Source: Lunularia cruciata (taxonomy: Eukaryota > Streptophyta > Marchantiopsida > Lunulariales > Lunulariaceae). From it: a DNA stretch of 64,000 nt. Within the stretch, counting starts at the first letter, position 1, and the number at the start of each line of letters is the position of its first letter. This document shows positions 1-11,110 of the stretch, in pieces. The notes beneath the pieces are model-generated. The model was not told where the DNA came from, made no database searches, and saw only the letters and a program-made list of their open reading frames with translations. The stretch is taken from contig OX419759.1 in NCBI GenBank assembly GCA_948567375.1, positions 37,538,593 through 37,602,592 on the forward strand, written 5' to 3'. Position numbers and translations under genes: made by a program.

Positions 1-408
1 GAGACAAGAAAGAGTAATGCAAAAGACACAGTCAAATAATTTGTTGATTTGTTTGTGAGAACTAGTAGATAGGAAAATATTAGAAGTAGGAGACAATATG
101 TGTCTTAGATTGGATCTTGTTAGGATAGAGTTGGATAAAATTCATAGTGAAGTACAAGTAGTTAGAAGATCCAAAGTAAGAGAGGTAGGAGTGTAGGTGT
201 CTTCATATTTGACACTTGACACTTTAGAGAAGAGTGGGCGGGAGATCAAGAGTTAGAAAGATTATGCATGACCTCAACTGTAGTTCATAGTGAAGGAGTA
301 AGAATAGAAGAGTTAGGAGTAGAATTGAGTAGACCCAAAGAAGGAGAAATTCTTGAAGGAACATTGGGTTTGGAAACCAAAGTCAAAGTTGCCATCAGAT
401 CGGATTAG
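1..408 (+). pseudogene. C-terminal tail of the LTR-A reading frame
   Basis: Translation gives LLICL*ELVDRKILEVGDN followed by a charged tail ending near ETKVKVAIRSD and a stop. It aligns with the tail at 38591-38950 and with the minus-strand tail at 2206-2541. It has an in-frame TGA where an arginine codon (CGA) is expected, a TAG further on, and a small frameshift near 240. The function is unknown; the same tail follows a long coiled coil in fuller copies. Confidence 0.7.
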
Positions 409-1198
409 TAATAATTTTGAAATTTTGAAGAGGTAGATATGAAGAGGTGCATTGTCATTTTGGATTTATAGGTAGGAAAATTTGTTGTAGAATGGTATAG
501 TTGTTAGCAATTATCAATTGCTCTACTATTTAAAGGGGTCATTTGTTGTGTTATGTTGTTCAATGCTCATAATTTTTGAGAATAGATAAAGCAAAGTGCT
601 GATTTTAGTGCTTATTGCTTGTGCTTGATTCTGAGTATCAACTCTATTTTTGTGTTTATTTGGAGAATTCTGAATTGAAAATCAATGTGCATGTTGGATG
701 TTGGATTCCATAGCCTTGATCTTCATTTTGTGTGTTTGATCCTAAGTGAAGTGCAATCGGAGCAATGCTTTGACAGAGCTAAGAAGAATTGTAGTGTTGG
801 TAGTACTCTACAGTTGTGAGTGCAGTGCAGTGTTGATGTGAAGCAATTTTGGTTGAGGAATTTGTGCCTTTAGTGAAGGGGTGGAACACAATTCTGAGGC
901 AAAGTTGTTTTGTAGTGGAGTGCCATTTTTGGGAGAGATTGAATCATCACAATCAAGATTGTTTGGAAAAATTTGATGGAGTTGTGATTAAATGTGATAA
1001 ATTGTTGTGACGAGATTACAAGACAATGCTTTTTACTCTCTTCTAGGTGTTGTTTCTACTTGAGAGATTAAAGACGCAACCAAGAAGAACTAATTTGGTT
1101 ACTTTGCTTTGTATTTGGACATTTTTGAATTGTATCTCTGTGGGAGCAAACTTTACTTACCCAATTACCGCAAAAGTGATATTTGTTGGGTTATCATA
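1..1198 (+). mobile_element. LTR-A (giant LTR), 3' portion, cut by window edge
   Basis: This is the downstream third of a family A LTR in plus orientation. Its last part matches the reverse complement of the solo LTR at 1413-5190 and the 3' LTR at 35990-39721. It ends near 1198 with GGTTATCATA, where the sister copy has GGTTATCACA, so the terminal CA has decayed to TA. It abuts family P integrase sequence, so it was inserted into P1. Its left end and target duplication lie outside the window. The span 409-1198 is non-coding terminal LTR sequence. Confidence 0.85.
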
Positions 1199-1412
1199 GT
1201 TAGAGCAATCATTGTGTCAAATGCTGGTGCTAAATGGATATGCTTACTAAGCTTATCCACAAACACCACGATTGTTGTGTGACCTTGCTTTGTCTTGGGC
1301 AAGGATGTGATGAGATCTAAGCTCACGTGTTCCCATCAAGTAGATGGAATGGGGAGTGGTTGATGGAGTCCACTCGGTTTTTGGTTACTGGTCTTGTAGT
1401 ATTAGCACCTCT
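1199..1412 (-). pseudogene. Family P1 integrase core fragment
   Basis: The minus strand reads from the second zinc-finger cysteine through YYKTSNQKPSGL to WEHVSLDLITSLPK and VVFVDKLSKHIHL. This is the start of the DDE integrase core of a chromovirus. It is the direct continuation of the pol at 5191-7703: removing the solo LTR at 1413-5190 joins LCERC to YYKTS in frame. One stop lies at the junction (TAA, expected CAA) and one before WEHVS. The fragment is cut at 1198 by a second, opposite LTR-A. Confidence 0.85.
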
Positions 1413-2209
1413 TGTGATAACCCATCAAATATCACTTTTGCGGTATATCAAGTAAGTAAAGTTCATTCCCGCATAGATACTAGTCAGAATTGGTAAAATA
1501 CAAAGCAAAGTGACAATGTTGTTTTTCTTGAGTTCCTCTTTAGTCTCTCAAGGTAGAAACCACACCCAAAAGAGAGTAACAAGCATTGATCCGCAGTCTT
1601 GTCACAGATTAACACTTCTTAATCACAACTCCATCAAATCTTTTCAATTAATCTTGATTGTGATGATTCAAGCTCTCCCAAAAATGACATTTCACTGCAA
1701 AATGACTTTGCCTCAGAATTGTGTTCCACCCTTCCACTGAAAGCACAACGTCCTCAATCAAAATTTCTTCACATCAACACTGCGTTGCACTCACAAATGC
1801 AGAATACTACCAACACTAAAATTCCTCTCAAATTTGTCAAGACATTGCTTTGATTGCCCTTCACTCAGGATCAAACACATAGAATGAAGATCAAGGCTGT
1901 GGAATCCAACATCCAACAAACACACTGACTTGCATTTCAAATTTCTCCATACACTCACAAGCACAAACACAAAGTTGATACTTGGAATCAAGCTCAAGCA
2001 ATGAGCACTGCTTCACAACACTTTGCTTTATTTATTCTCAGAATTAATGAGCATTGAACAACATAAGACTGCAAATGCCACTCTTAAATAGTGAAGCAAA
2101 CAACAATTCTAACAACTATATCATTTCCTAACAACTCTTCTAACCTACAGATCCAAAATGACAATGCACCTCTTCATATCTGCCTCTTCAAATCTCAAAC
2201 TGTTATTAC

Positions 2210-4790
2210 CCCGATCTGATGTCAACGTCGTCATCGGCTTTCAAACCCGATGATCTCTCTATAATTTCCCCATCCTCAGGTCTATCCAATTCTACTCCTA
2301 ACTCTTCTATTTCTACAATTTCTTCACTACAAGCTACAATTGAGGTCATGGGTAATCCATCTACTTCCTTATCTCCCGACCCACTCTTCTCTAAAGTTTC
2401 AGAGAACAACTTCGAAGACACTTGAACTCCTACTTCTACAACTTTGGGTCTTCGTACTTCTGCTACCTCACTATGAAGTTTAACTAACTCCGTCCTAATA
2501 AGATCTAGTCTGAGACACACATTGTCTCCCACCTCTAACATCTTCCTATCTACACAATCTCACAGATGAATTAAGAGATTATTCAACTTCGTGTCCTTTG
2601 CTTTCCTCTTGCATGTCTCATGCACTAATAACTTTAGCTCATGCAATCTTGCCTCTTTGAGTTTACATTCAACTTTTGTGCTCAGCATGGCCTTGATTTC
2701 ATTGATGACGCCTTCTACTTCATTAGCTTCTTCTACAACTATAAGCTTCTCCCTCTTCCTTTCTTCCTCCAATTCACTGCGATACATCTAGAGCTCATCT
2801 TCAAATTCAGCCTTCAATGCCTCCTCCCGCCAATTCATAGAAAGTTGCTCCTCTGCTACTTGCACCAATCCTTGCAACCAATCTTCTTCTTTACTGCACT
2901 CCATTCACTCACATTGCTAGGCCTGATCTTTCTCCGCTGCCTTCTTCTTGAGACTCTCCAACTCTTGCTCCATCACTGCAACAATTGCTTTGGAATGTAT
3001 CAACTCTACACGCATATCTGCAAGTTCTACTTTCAACCCTGCAACCATCATGGTCATCTCCTTTGCTTCCTCGCAACTCTTTACTAATTCTTCCCTCATC
3101 ACCTCAAAATGCTTACTCCAAAGAACCTCCTCAACCCAAAGTTCTTTGACTTCCATCTCCACCCTCATCAACTTACTTCACAGCAACAATGTTTCTGCAC
3201 TCCAGGTCTTTACTACTGCCAATTCATCCGGCACCTCAAGATTGGCACTTACCATCTCCATCTTCTTCTGCTACAACATCATCAACAATGGACATACGAC
3301 TCCGGACAAATAGTCCATTCCTTTGCACCTTGTGTCATGGGCTCAGACTTTGGGTTCCGACCACTCTACATCTTGTACCTTGCTCCAAAGTCACGATCTT
3401 TGCACCTTCAAAGTTTCTTCTTCTGAACTTTCTCCCCCTTCCTGAGTAACTTTACTGTGCCCCACTACAGATGCATTTAGAGCATTCTTACCCTTGGCAG
3501 TTCGGGGTTGTGCCACGACTTCCTCTCCCTTCTTCTTCTCACTTCCTCGTTCAAGCATGGAAACTTTGGGACTCAGCTTTCCGGCCTCCTTCATCAATTA
3601 TCGCATTTGCTGAACCTCCGCTTCACCTTCGCTATCACTGCTCGGTTCTTCACTTTGTAGCGTGAAATCCTCTTCTTCTCCTAACATTCCTTCCTTTGAT
3701 CTGGTTTCTCCTTCCGATTCTTCTTCTTCTTCTTCTTCTTCTTCTTCTTCTTCTTCTTCTTGCATGGCTTCTGTTTTCTTCACTACCACCGCCATTGGGT
3801 TAAGCTTTGGAACTTTCTGGCTTTGGACTGTCGCAACACAATTCTCAAGCTTGGCTCTCTTTCTTGCCCTTAGAAGGTCAATTGCTATGATCTTCTCCTT
3901 CCCACTTTCCTTGTAGTACGCATCCCCATCTCACACTCTCTCCATATAATATCGCTCATCTACATCGGCCTCCTTTCGTAAATCTGGATGAAAGTGCAAA
4001 CGCATTTGACTTCATTCTTCCAAAGTCAGCAAGTTCAACCCAAAATAAAAGTGCATTGCAAATGGCACAAAGTAATGTGGTGGCATATCCATTCTCCATC
4101 CTGAAATCATCTGCCCCACTCTCTGATGCTGACATTTTGCCCAATCTACTTCCTCTCTCGCAAACATTTAGTGAAAGAACACCGCATATTGCATAGTAAC
4201 ATAGGTGGTTCACTCTGGCTTGAACATGGCCATCATTGTGCTTACTATCCCTCTCCGCTTAGGGTCTCTATAGCTGTCCACCTTATACCCATTCTTAGTG
4301 CGGGGTAGATTGAACAAATTCCTCATTTTGGCAGTCTCTTCTGAAGCATCACACTTCCAATAGAAGGTGGTACCTCCTACCTCTCCTGCTTCTCTTCCCA
4401 ACACTACTCTCTAATCTGCCTCCATCCATTGAGTGGGATTCCCTCTCTTCCCCTCATGCTTCGGGCCATCTTTGCTATTGCTTGCTGCAATTTCTACCAT
4501 GAAACCTAGAAAATTGAAGTTCCAATTCCAGGCCAAAAACATGATACAAAGTCTCGTCAAGACTTTGATCCACGCTATTACTTCTAATCTACAAATTGCA
4601 AGCCCTCTCACTGCACTCTGCTTACTTATTTTTGGAGTCATCGTGTGCTTCCTCACCTTCCTCTTGTGGAAGATCGTCCCTAAAATCCTAACCCACTCTT
4701 CCTGCGGATTTGCAATTTGCATTACTTTGGGTCGACTCTGAATAGGAACCGGGTAGCGACTGGACATTGCTCTTCTTCCTTACACAACTT
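2210..4790 (-). pseudogene. LTR-encoded reading frame (coiled-coil protein), degenerate
   Basis: This is the minus-strand remnant of the long frame carried inside LTR-A. In order it shows the conserved N-terminal region (FLAWNWNF, GNPTQW, TTFYWKCDASEETAKM, NGYKVDSYRDP, MFKPE), then an acidic region with a poly-Glu run, then a coiled coil and the charged C-terminal tail (MLEVGDNVCLRLDL). It corresponds to 36154-38950 and 26150-28815 on the other strand. The frame is broken by several stops and shifts. I do not recognise the family of the N-terminal region. Its place, in the LTR upstream of the putative promoter part, resembles a U3-encoded accessory gene. It is a pseudogene here. Confidence 0.7.
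3717..3762. repeat. (TTC)n microsatellite, about 15 units
   Basis: This is an uninterrupted run of TTC triplets. On the minus strand it is GAA and falls in frame inside the acidic part of the LTR-A reading frame, giving about 15 consecutive glutamates. The plus-oriented LTR-A copies have only short mixed acidic stretches at this position, so the run expanded in this copy. Confidence 0.9.
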
Positions 4791-5190
4791 GTAATTTTAT
4801 AGTCCTGTGCCAATCAGTCACTCTTCAATTGCTCCTCCTCTCCAATCTCTGATTTGGTGAAGTTGTTGCCTGTCACTATCAAGAAGTTCTTGATCCTGAG
4901 GTCATTACTTTCTTCACGTGTACTTTCTTGATTGCGCTGACTCCAAAGAAGTTTGTTACATGTTATTTGGATCTGCTCACGCCGGCCGATATGAAGTCTC
5001 TCCTTCTTCTTCTTTGTCTTTGTGTCTTTGGGTTTTACTTCACATCTTGACCCGAGGTAGACTTCAGGTTTTACTTCACACCCCCGCTTCTTCTTATTTC
5101 TTCCTAAGTTAGCCCGCTTTAGGTTCTAACCATCTTCTTCTTCTTCAAATGCTAACAAAACAGAAAAAAACAAAAAATGTGGGTACCACA

Positions 5191-7703
5191 CCTCTCACAC
5201 AATTGTAAAAACTCTTGAACATCTTGTGCCATATTGGGCCACCACCATTGGCATTGGAGGTTACCCAAGGTCTTATCTATAGCCATGTGACCAACGATTG
5301 GTAAATCATGGGCTTCTCAAAGATGCACAAGTCATAGATCACCCTTGGCTAGAACATAAATCTGGTCCTCATGAAATAGAAGGCCTTGCTTGAAGGAGAA
5401 GGTGTTGTACTCCTTTTTGCATGTTGCAATATGACCTTGTACCATTTGAAAGAAAAGATCTTGTTGTAGAGCTATTCTAAACTCAATTTGGACTTTGGAG
5501 TCAATTGACACCATTGTAATTGCCACCATTATAATTGCCACCGTGATGAGAGGAAGAGACTTCAAATCAGGTTGTCATGATAGGGCATCGGGGATGACAT
5601 TGAACCGACTGGGTTTGTACTCAAGTTTGATGTCAAAAAAATAAGTTGTTCCTCCCATCAATAACATTGACTCTTCATGTGTTCCAAATCTAATGTCTAC
5701 AACAAGGGTTTGTGATTGGTTTACATGATCACCTATTTCCCAAAATATTATATCTTTATACCTTGGTGGCATATACAATTGCTAGTTGTTCCCAATCTTT
5801 TGTAAAGTAATTCCTTTCTCCGGTGTTTAGTTGATGAGACACAAAGGCAATATGATGTAATCCATCTAGGATTCTTGTTGCAACATAGCTCCAATAGCAA
5901 AGTTAGAAGCATCAAAATCAACTACATAAGGTAGTTGAGAGTCATATGGTTGAAGAATGGGTCTTGAAGACACCATAGGTTTTAGCTTTTGGAAATTTTT
6001 TTCATGCTTGAAAGTCCACTAAACGCTTGAGTTCTTCTCCAAGAGGTTGGTCAATGGTGTTGCAACATGTGCATAAAAGTGGATGAACTATCAATAAAAA
6101 CTTGCCAATCCATTAAATGCTTGCACTTTTGTGGTATCCTTTGGAGTAGGCCAATCAATAATGGCCTTGATTTTCTCATCTTCCATCTTGATCCTTTCTG
6201 ATGAGATCTCGTGACCCAAGAAGGTAACTTCCTTATGCAAAAAAGCACACTTTGACTTCTTGCAATAAAACTTCTATTGACGTAGTCCTCTTCAAACTTC
6301 TCACAAGTGATTTGCATATTTTACTTCCATCTTGCTATAGATTAAAATTTCATCCAAGAACACAACCATGTACAAATCCAATGGTCTATCCAACACTTGA
6401 TGCATCTAATCCATGAAGACTATTGGAGCATTAGTGAGCTCAAAAGGTAGAACTCTCCATTCAAAATGCCCATATTCCATGCAAAAGGTAGTCTTTTGCC
6501 CATCCTTCCTATCAATAGGGATTTTCCAACAACTATTTCAAAGATCCAACTTGGAGAATTATCATGCTCCACTCAATTGATCAAGCAAGTCATCAATTTG
6601 AGGAAAAGGATATGCATTTTTCATTGTTTATTGAGCCCATGGTAATCAATATAGAAATAAAGTCCTCCATCCTTCTTTGGAACAAAAAGTATTGGTGCTC
6701 CCCAAGAAGACATACTATATCATATGAATTCCTTCTTCAACAACTCTATAAGTGTTGTTTGCAACTCCTCCAACTCCTTTGGTGAGAGCCAATAGATTGG
6801 TTTACTCACTAGAGTACTCCTAAGCAATAACTCAATCTTGAAGGGCATATCATGATTGGAGGGTAATCCCTTGGGTAGATCATCCAAAAACACATCCACA
6901 AGCCTTTAAACTATTTGATGAACCATTTCTTGATGAGGCTTTTGACACTCCTCAAATTCTCCTTGTGCAATTGGCTTCATCCACACCGCAAAAATAGACT
7001 TATCTTCCTCCAAAGCTTGCTCTATTGCTGCTTCATTGACAAACTTCCCATCTTGAGACTTATCTTCTTTCAAAGCTTGCTCTATGGTTGCTTTCTTGAC
7101 AAACTTCCCATATTGGGACTGACTATTCTTAGGTGTCTTACTCAAAGGTGCCAAATAACCTAATAAGAAATTCCTACCTTGGTATTGTACTTGAATTTGT
7201 CATCAGGTCCAATCAAATTGAACCTTATGACATTCAAGCCAAGGCAAACCCAAAATGACATCATACTATAGAGGTGTCACTATAAACCTCATACACTCCA
7301 AATACTCCTTCCAAATCTTAAATGTAACAAGATGTGAGGTACAAAATGCAAAACCCTTTCTACCACCTACCATCATCAATCTACTTCCAATTATTGGCAT
7401 GGTAGGAATATGTAATTCCTTTGCTAATTGTATGGACATGCAATTCTTTGAACTTCCAAAATCAACCAAAATCTAACAACCATGATCAGATATCATACCT
7501 TGCAAGTGAAGCAAACTTATATAGGTCAAGCCTTTGATCCCATAAGAACTAATCAAGTTCCCAATAGAAAGCTCAAAATCTCCTATTGTGATTCCTTGTT
7601 TCCTTGATCATTTTGCTCCACAAACTCCATTTGGGCTACTTGTCAAGGTCATCTATTCTTAAGTGGACATTCAACAATACAATGTCCAATTTGGTGATGT
7701 TGT
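5191..7703 (-). pseudogene. Family P1 gag end, protease, RT, RNase H and integrase zinc finger
   Basis: Reading the minus strand from 7703: the end of a Gag CCHC knuckle (HQIGHCIVECPLKNR); an aspartic protease segment (7469-7266, VDFGSSKNCMS, a changed D-S-G site); RT with GAPILFVPKKDG, LPFELTNAP and VVFLDEILIYSKME around 6900-6330; RNase H around 5960-5600 (VVDFDASNFAIG); and the integrase H2C2 finger near 5300-5196 (PIVGHMAIDKTLG, LQLCERC). It is a Ty3/gypsy chromovirus pol with many stops and shifts. The 5' side is interrupted by D1, the 3' side by the solo LTR-A. It is inactive. Confidence 0.85.
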
Positions 7704-7745
7704 GCGTATATACATTGCTACACAACATACATAGTTGTGAACATC

Positions 7746-9629
7746 TGTGACAACTCGGCAAATATCACTTTTGCGGTAAGTAAAGTTTGTTCCCGTAGAG
7801 ATACGAGTCAAAATTGGTCAAATACAAAGTCAAAGCAATAATTGCAATTCTTCTTGGTTGCGTCTTTAATCTCTCAAGTAGAAACCACACCAAGAAGAGA
7901 GTAACAAGCACTGATTCCCAGTCTTGTTACGAATTAACACTCCATATACACAACTCCATCAAATCTTTCCAAACAATCTTGATTATGATGATTCAGGCTT
8001 TCCCAAAAATGGCACTTCATTGCAAAACAACTTCACCTCAGAATTGTGTTCCATCCCTCCATTGAAGGCACAACTTCCTCTATCAAAATTGCTTCACATC
8101 AACCTTGCACTGCACTCACAAATGGAGAATACTACCAACAAAACAATTCCTCTCAGATCTATCAAGGCATTGCTCCGATTGCACTTCACTCAAGATCAAA
8201 CACACAGAGTAAAGATCAAGGCTGCGGAATCCAACATCCAACAAGCACACTAACTTGCACTTTGAATTTCTCCACACACTCACAAACACACGTACAACGT
8301 TGATACTCAAAATCAAGCTCAAGCGACGAGCACTGCTTCACAGCACTTTGCTTTATCTATTCTCAAAAATAATGAGCACTGAACAACAATTCTCTACAAA
8401 TGCCACTCTTAAGTAGTGAAGCAACCGACAATTCTAACAACTCTACTGTTCTACAACAACTCTTCTAACCTGTAGATCCGAAATGACAATGCATCTCTTC
8501 ATATCTCCCTCTTCAAATCTCAAAACTGTTACTAATCCGATCCGATGTCTACTTCGTCATCGGCTTTCAAACCCGAAGTAAATTTACTTCCTACTACCCT
8601 GTCTTTGGGTTTCACAACTCCTACTTTCTCCACTAATTCTAACACTTTTCCTTCCTAATTTGCAGTTCCTATCATAATTAAGCCTTCTAAATCTCTATCT
8701 CTCGACCCACTTTTCTCAAAAGTGTCAAATGTCAAATCCAAAGACACTTGCACTCCTATCTCTCTTACTTTGGGTCTAACCAATATCAATTCTTTTACTA
8801 ATTCTACTGTGTCATCATCAAGAATTATAATTGAAAGTATGAATACACTATTTACACCTTCAATTTATAACCCACTGTCCCCTAATCACTCATGTAATTG
8901 ACCCAAAGACACTTACTGTCTGATCCTGGACTTTGGGTTTATTCACTACTGCTACTTCTCCTTCAATTCATGTTCCATCTTCAATCAAAACTGAAATTGA
9001 AGTCATGGGTATCCTAACTATCTTCTTTCCCTACTCTAACTTCCTTTAATCCCTTTGGCAAAACTCCTGAAGTCACCTTCACTACACTCCGAGGTCCGAC
9101 TTCCTCGGATTCAGTCATCTTTGTCTTGAGGTGAAGTCTCATGACCGGAAGTCATATAAACCCGAAGTCCGAAGTCCGAGGTCACATTGACCGGAAGACA
9201 CCAAACAACTCTTCACATCTACTCTTGAAACTTCAAATGCTTGTAACTTCTTCTATAGACTTCCAAACTTTGCGATTTTGGTAGCAATGAAAAGCCCTGA
9301 ACAAGATGCTTCCAACGAGATATAACATGCTTGATTTAGATCTGTCGTCACTAAGATATGATCCCCGCAAGAATCCTGACCTGTAACCTTCATTCCGATA
9401 TGAAGAAACCCTCCTTCGGCGTCTGCTCTCCTTCTCCAAGTTTTTCCTCCTCTGACACACAGTAAACTTCTTTGGGTTTGATCCAGTCTGAGTCCTTCTT
9501 CCTCTAACACAAAGTGGACTCTCTCGAGCTTGATCAAAACATAAGTTTCCACTCATTTCTTCTCTATTTGGTTTCAGCAAGACACTTCTTCTTCAAAACT
9601 CATCCAAAATGAAAAATATGTGTATCACA
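7746..9629 (-). mobile_element. Solo LTR-A, short subfamily (1884 bp)
   Basis: The plus-strand edges are TGTGACAACTC at 7746 and GTGTATCACA ending at 9629. A perfect 5-bp duplication ACATC occupies 7741-7745 and 9630-9634. Uninterrupted versions of the target occur in this window at 10165-10200 and 42365-42400, proving the insertion. The 7746 end and the tail-coding part match the long LTR-A. The long coiled-coil frame is replaced by other sequence, and only a remnant of the charged tail remains near 8560-8830. The rest shows no coding content I recognise. Confidence 0.9.
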
Positions 9630-9697
9630 ACATCATACACTATAGAAGCACAACTCACACATAAGTCATACATAGACTCTAAAGTGTCAAATAATCA
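9630..9697 (-). repeat. D1 beta2 repeat, first part (continues at 7745-7704)
   Basis: The minus strand reads TGATTATTTGACACTTTAG and on to GTGTATGATGT. It then continues beyond the solo LTR-A at 7745-7704, ending GTATATACGCACA. It repeats beta1 (10231-10132) with about 10 extra bases. The same alpha-beta junction and the same beta end occur in an independent copy at 42338-42860. The end at GCACA borders P1 Gag sequence. Confidence 0.8.
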
Positions 9698-10131
9698 GAT
9701 TGTTTACAACTCTTGAATCCACTCAACTCATATTAGTACTTGATCTGTCACTCTATTAATTGGGCATTGATTACAGTCAAGCCACACCCACTCTAGCTAA
9801 GAGAATCTAGGTGACACTCGCTGGCCTTTGTCTATCATAACTAGGAACTTGAAGGCTCAACATCATAGAAGTGAGCTCTTTGAAGCTGCACTTCAAAATT
9901 ATACCCCTGGACTTGAGCTAGGTCTGAAACCCTAACGGTTGTGCTAATGGCACACTTGATGGTGCAAATAGTGCAAAGTGACAATGGGCCCCATCATGAA
10001 GTCAGTACCCCGAACACAAAATCTGACCATCGGAAAGTAGTCTTTGAGAAACTGCTAAAATTACTCTAACTATTATCACTGCAACTCCAATGTCCGAGCA
10101 ATCTAGATGTGACACTACAAATTGCGTGATA
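9692..10131 (-). repeat. D1 alpha2 repeat
   Basis: On the minus strand it starts TATCACGCAATTTGTAG and ends AATCTGATTA. It is a direct repeat of alpha1 at 18751-18304 and of the D2 start at 42861-43312 (TGTCACGCCATTTGTAG...AATCTGATTA), about 440 bp. At the 5' end of D1 and D2 the alpha repeat runs straight into the leader; here it runs into beta2. Confidence 0.85.
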
Positions 10132-10231
10132 GTTGTCGTGCATATATACATCGTTACACAACATACATCGCTGTCAACATCATACACTATAGAAGCAAAA
10201 CTCACACATAGAATCTAAAGTGCTATAATCA
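10132..10231 (-). repeat. D1 beta1 repeat
   Basis: The minus strand begins TGATTATAGCACTTTAG directly after the polypurine tract and ends near GTATATATGCACGACAAC, followed by alpha2. It matches beta2 (9697-9630 plus 7745-7704). A start with TG immediately after a G-run is what a U3 start looks like. If so, U3 is beta and R-U5 is alpha. Confidence 0.75.
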
Positions 10232-10240
10232 CCCCCTTAG
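10232..10240 (-). other. Polypurine tract of D1
   Basis: The minus-strand sequence CTAAGGGGG immediately precedes the TG of beta1. It lies about 155 bp downstream of the PHD-finger stop codon, the expected place for plus-strand priming. The intervening 10241-10395 shows nothing coding. Confidence 0.6.
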
Positions 10241-10395
10241 TTGGCAATTAGGTCCCTCTAACTCTAGATAGCCATCTACTCCAAGTATATGGTATACCCT
10301 ATGATGGCAAAGATCAGAAGGCCGGGTGCTATGGAGCTCCATTGTTAGTTGCTTGTCTGCAATCTATACCATATAAAGAATGAACTAGCTATAGG

Positions 10396-11110
10396 TCAAG
10401 TACATCTAGGACATAACCACTGTCCTTGAAGAACCACCGTGAGGGGAGGAGTCATACATGCCATATGCCATCTTCTCGAATATCTATCACACACTAACAT
10501 AGTAGTAGCTCTACCAGAAGAGCCACATAACATACACCTCAAGCCTGCACATACAAGTGCCAAGCTTGGGTCCATAGTACCATCAATGTTTGGGAGGTGG
10601 CATGGCACACAATTGCATACATGAGCTTTCCAAACAACACCATCACGTCCTTCTAACACAAGGACTCTAGATGGCAAAACCTCATGCACTCTCAAGATAG
10701 TGCAACCTATCAAAACATCAAGTGTCATTGATGTTATTTGCTGTAGATATCTATAGGCTCCTAGATGAAATCAACGGATTGAGTGTTTATAACCTCCTCC
10801 TTGAATGGTAGCATAGCATAAAGTATCTCTATGCTGAGCAATCGCCAAGTTCTCAAAGGCCATTGACATCACTCTTTGAAAGATCTCTACCCATCGAGAA
10901 CATGCACTCATCCATACATCTAGGTCATCCAAGTCCTAAACTACAGTAGCATCTTGACGAATGGTTGTAGGTAAATTTGGATCTCATCCATAGAGTAGGA
11001 AGTAAAGAGAGAAGGATGCTAAGGAGGCTTGCCGGCTGAATCGATAGCCCATGGCCAACCAAGATAATTAAAGATTCCAATCTCCCAAGTGACCTCTCTA
11101 CAAACCATAA
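10396..11110 (-). pseudogene. D1 integrase C-terminus with terminal PHD finger
   Basis: After the end of the integrase core (QASLASFSLYFLLYG), the minus strand gives an integrase C-terminal barrel-like region (LGAYRYLQQ, ILRVHEVLPS, VLVLEGRDGVVWKAHV), then CHLPNIDGTMDPSLA, then a PHD-type zinc finger that ends the protein. In the open 110-codon stretch 10728-10396 the ligands are C65, C68, C80, [C83 replaced by Tyr], H88, C91, C106 and C109, which is exact C4HC3 spacing. The Cys-to-Tyr change is one G-to-A step (TGT to TAT). PHD fingers in host proteins bind histone H3 tails. By inference this one takes the targeting role that a chromodomain has in chromoviruses. Three stops lie upstream of it. 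Confidence 0.8.

Larger units (their letters stand above)
1413..5190 (-). mobile_element. Solo LTR-A, full length (3778 bp)
   Basis: On the minus strand it starts TGTGGTACCCACA and ends GGTTATCACA, so it has TG...CA termini. It is flanked by a perfect 5-bp direct repeat CCTCT (1408-1412 and 5191-5195). The flanks are the two halves of a family P integrase, and the join restores the zinc-finger reading frame. The start matches the sequence directly after the polypurine tract of the family A element at 35976-35989. This identifies the whole 3.8 kb unit as one LTR rather than an element with an internal region. No internal domain or second LTR is present, so it is a solo LTR left by LTR-LTR recombination. 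Confidence 0.9.

Noticed and set aside
2641..3916. Overlapping plus-strand ORFs of 60-148 codons rich in Leu, Phe, Ser
   Set aside because: They are shadows of the minus-strand coiled-coil frame of LTR-A (Glu/Lys-rich), which aligns with two other copies.
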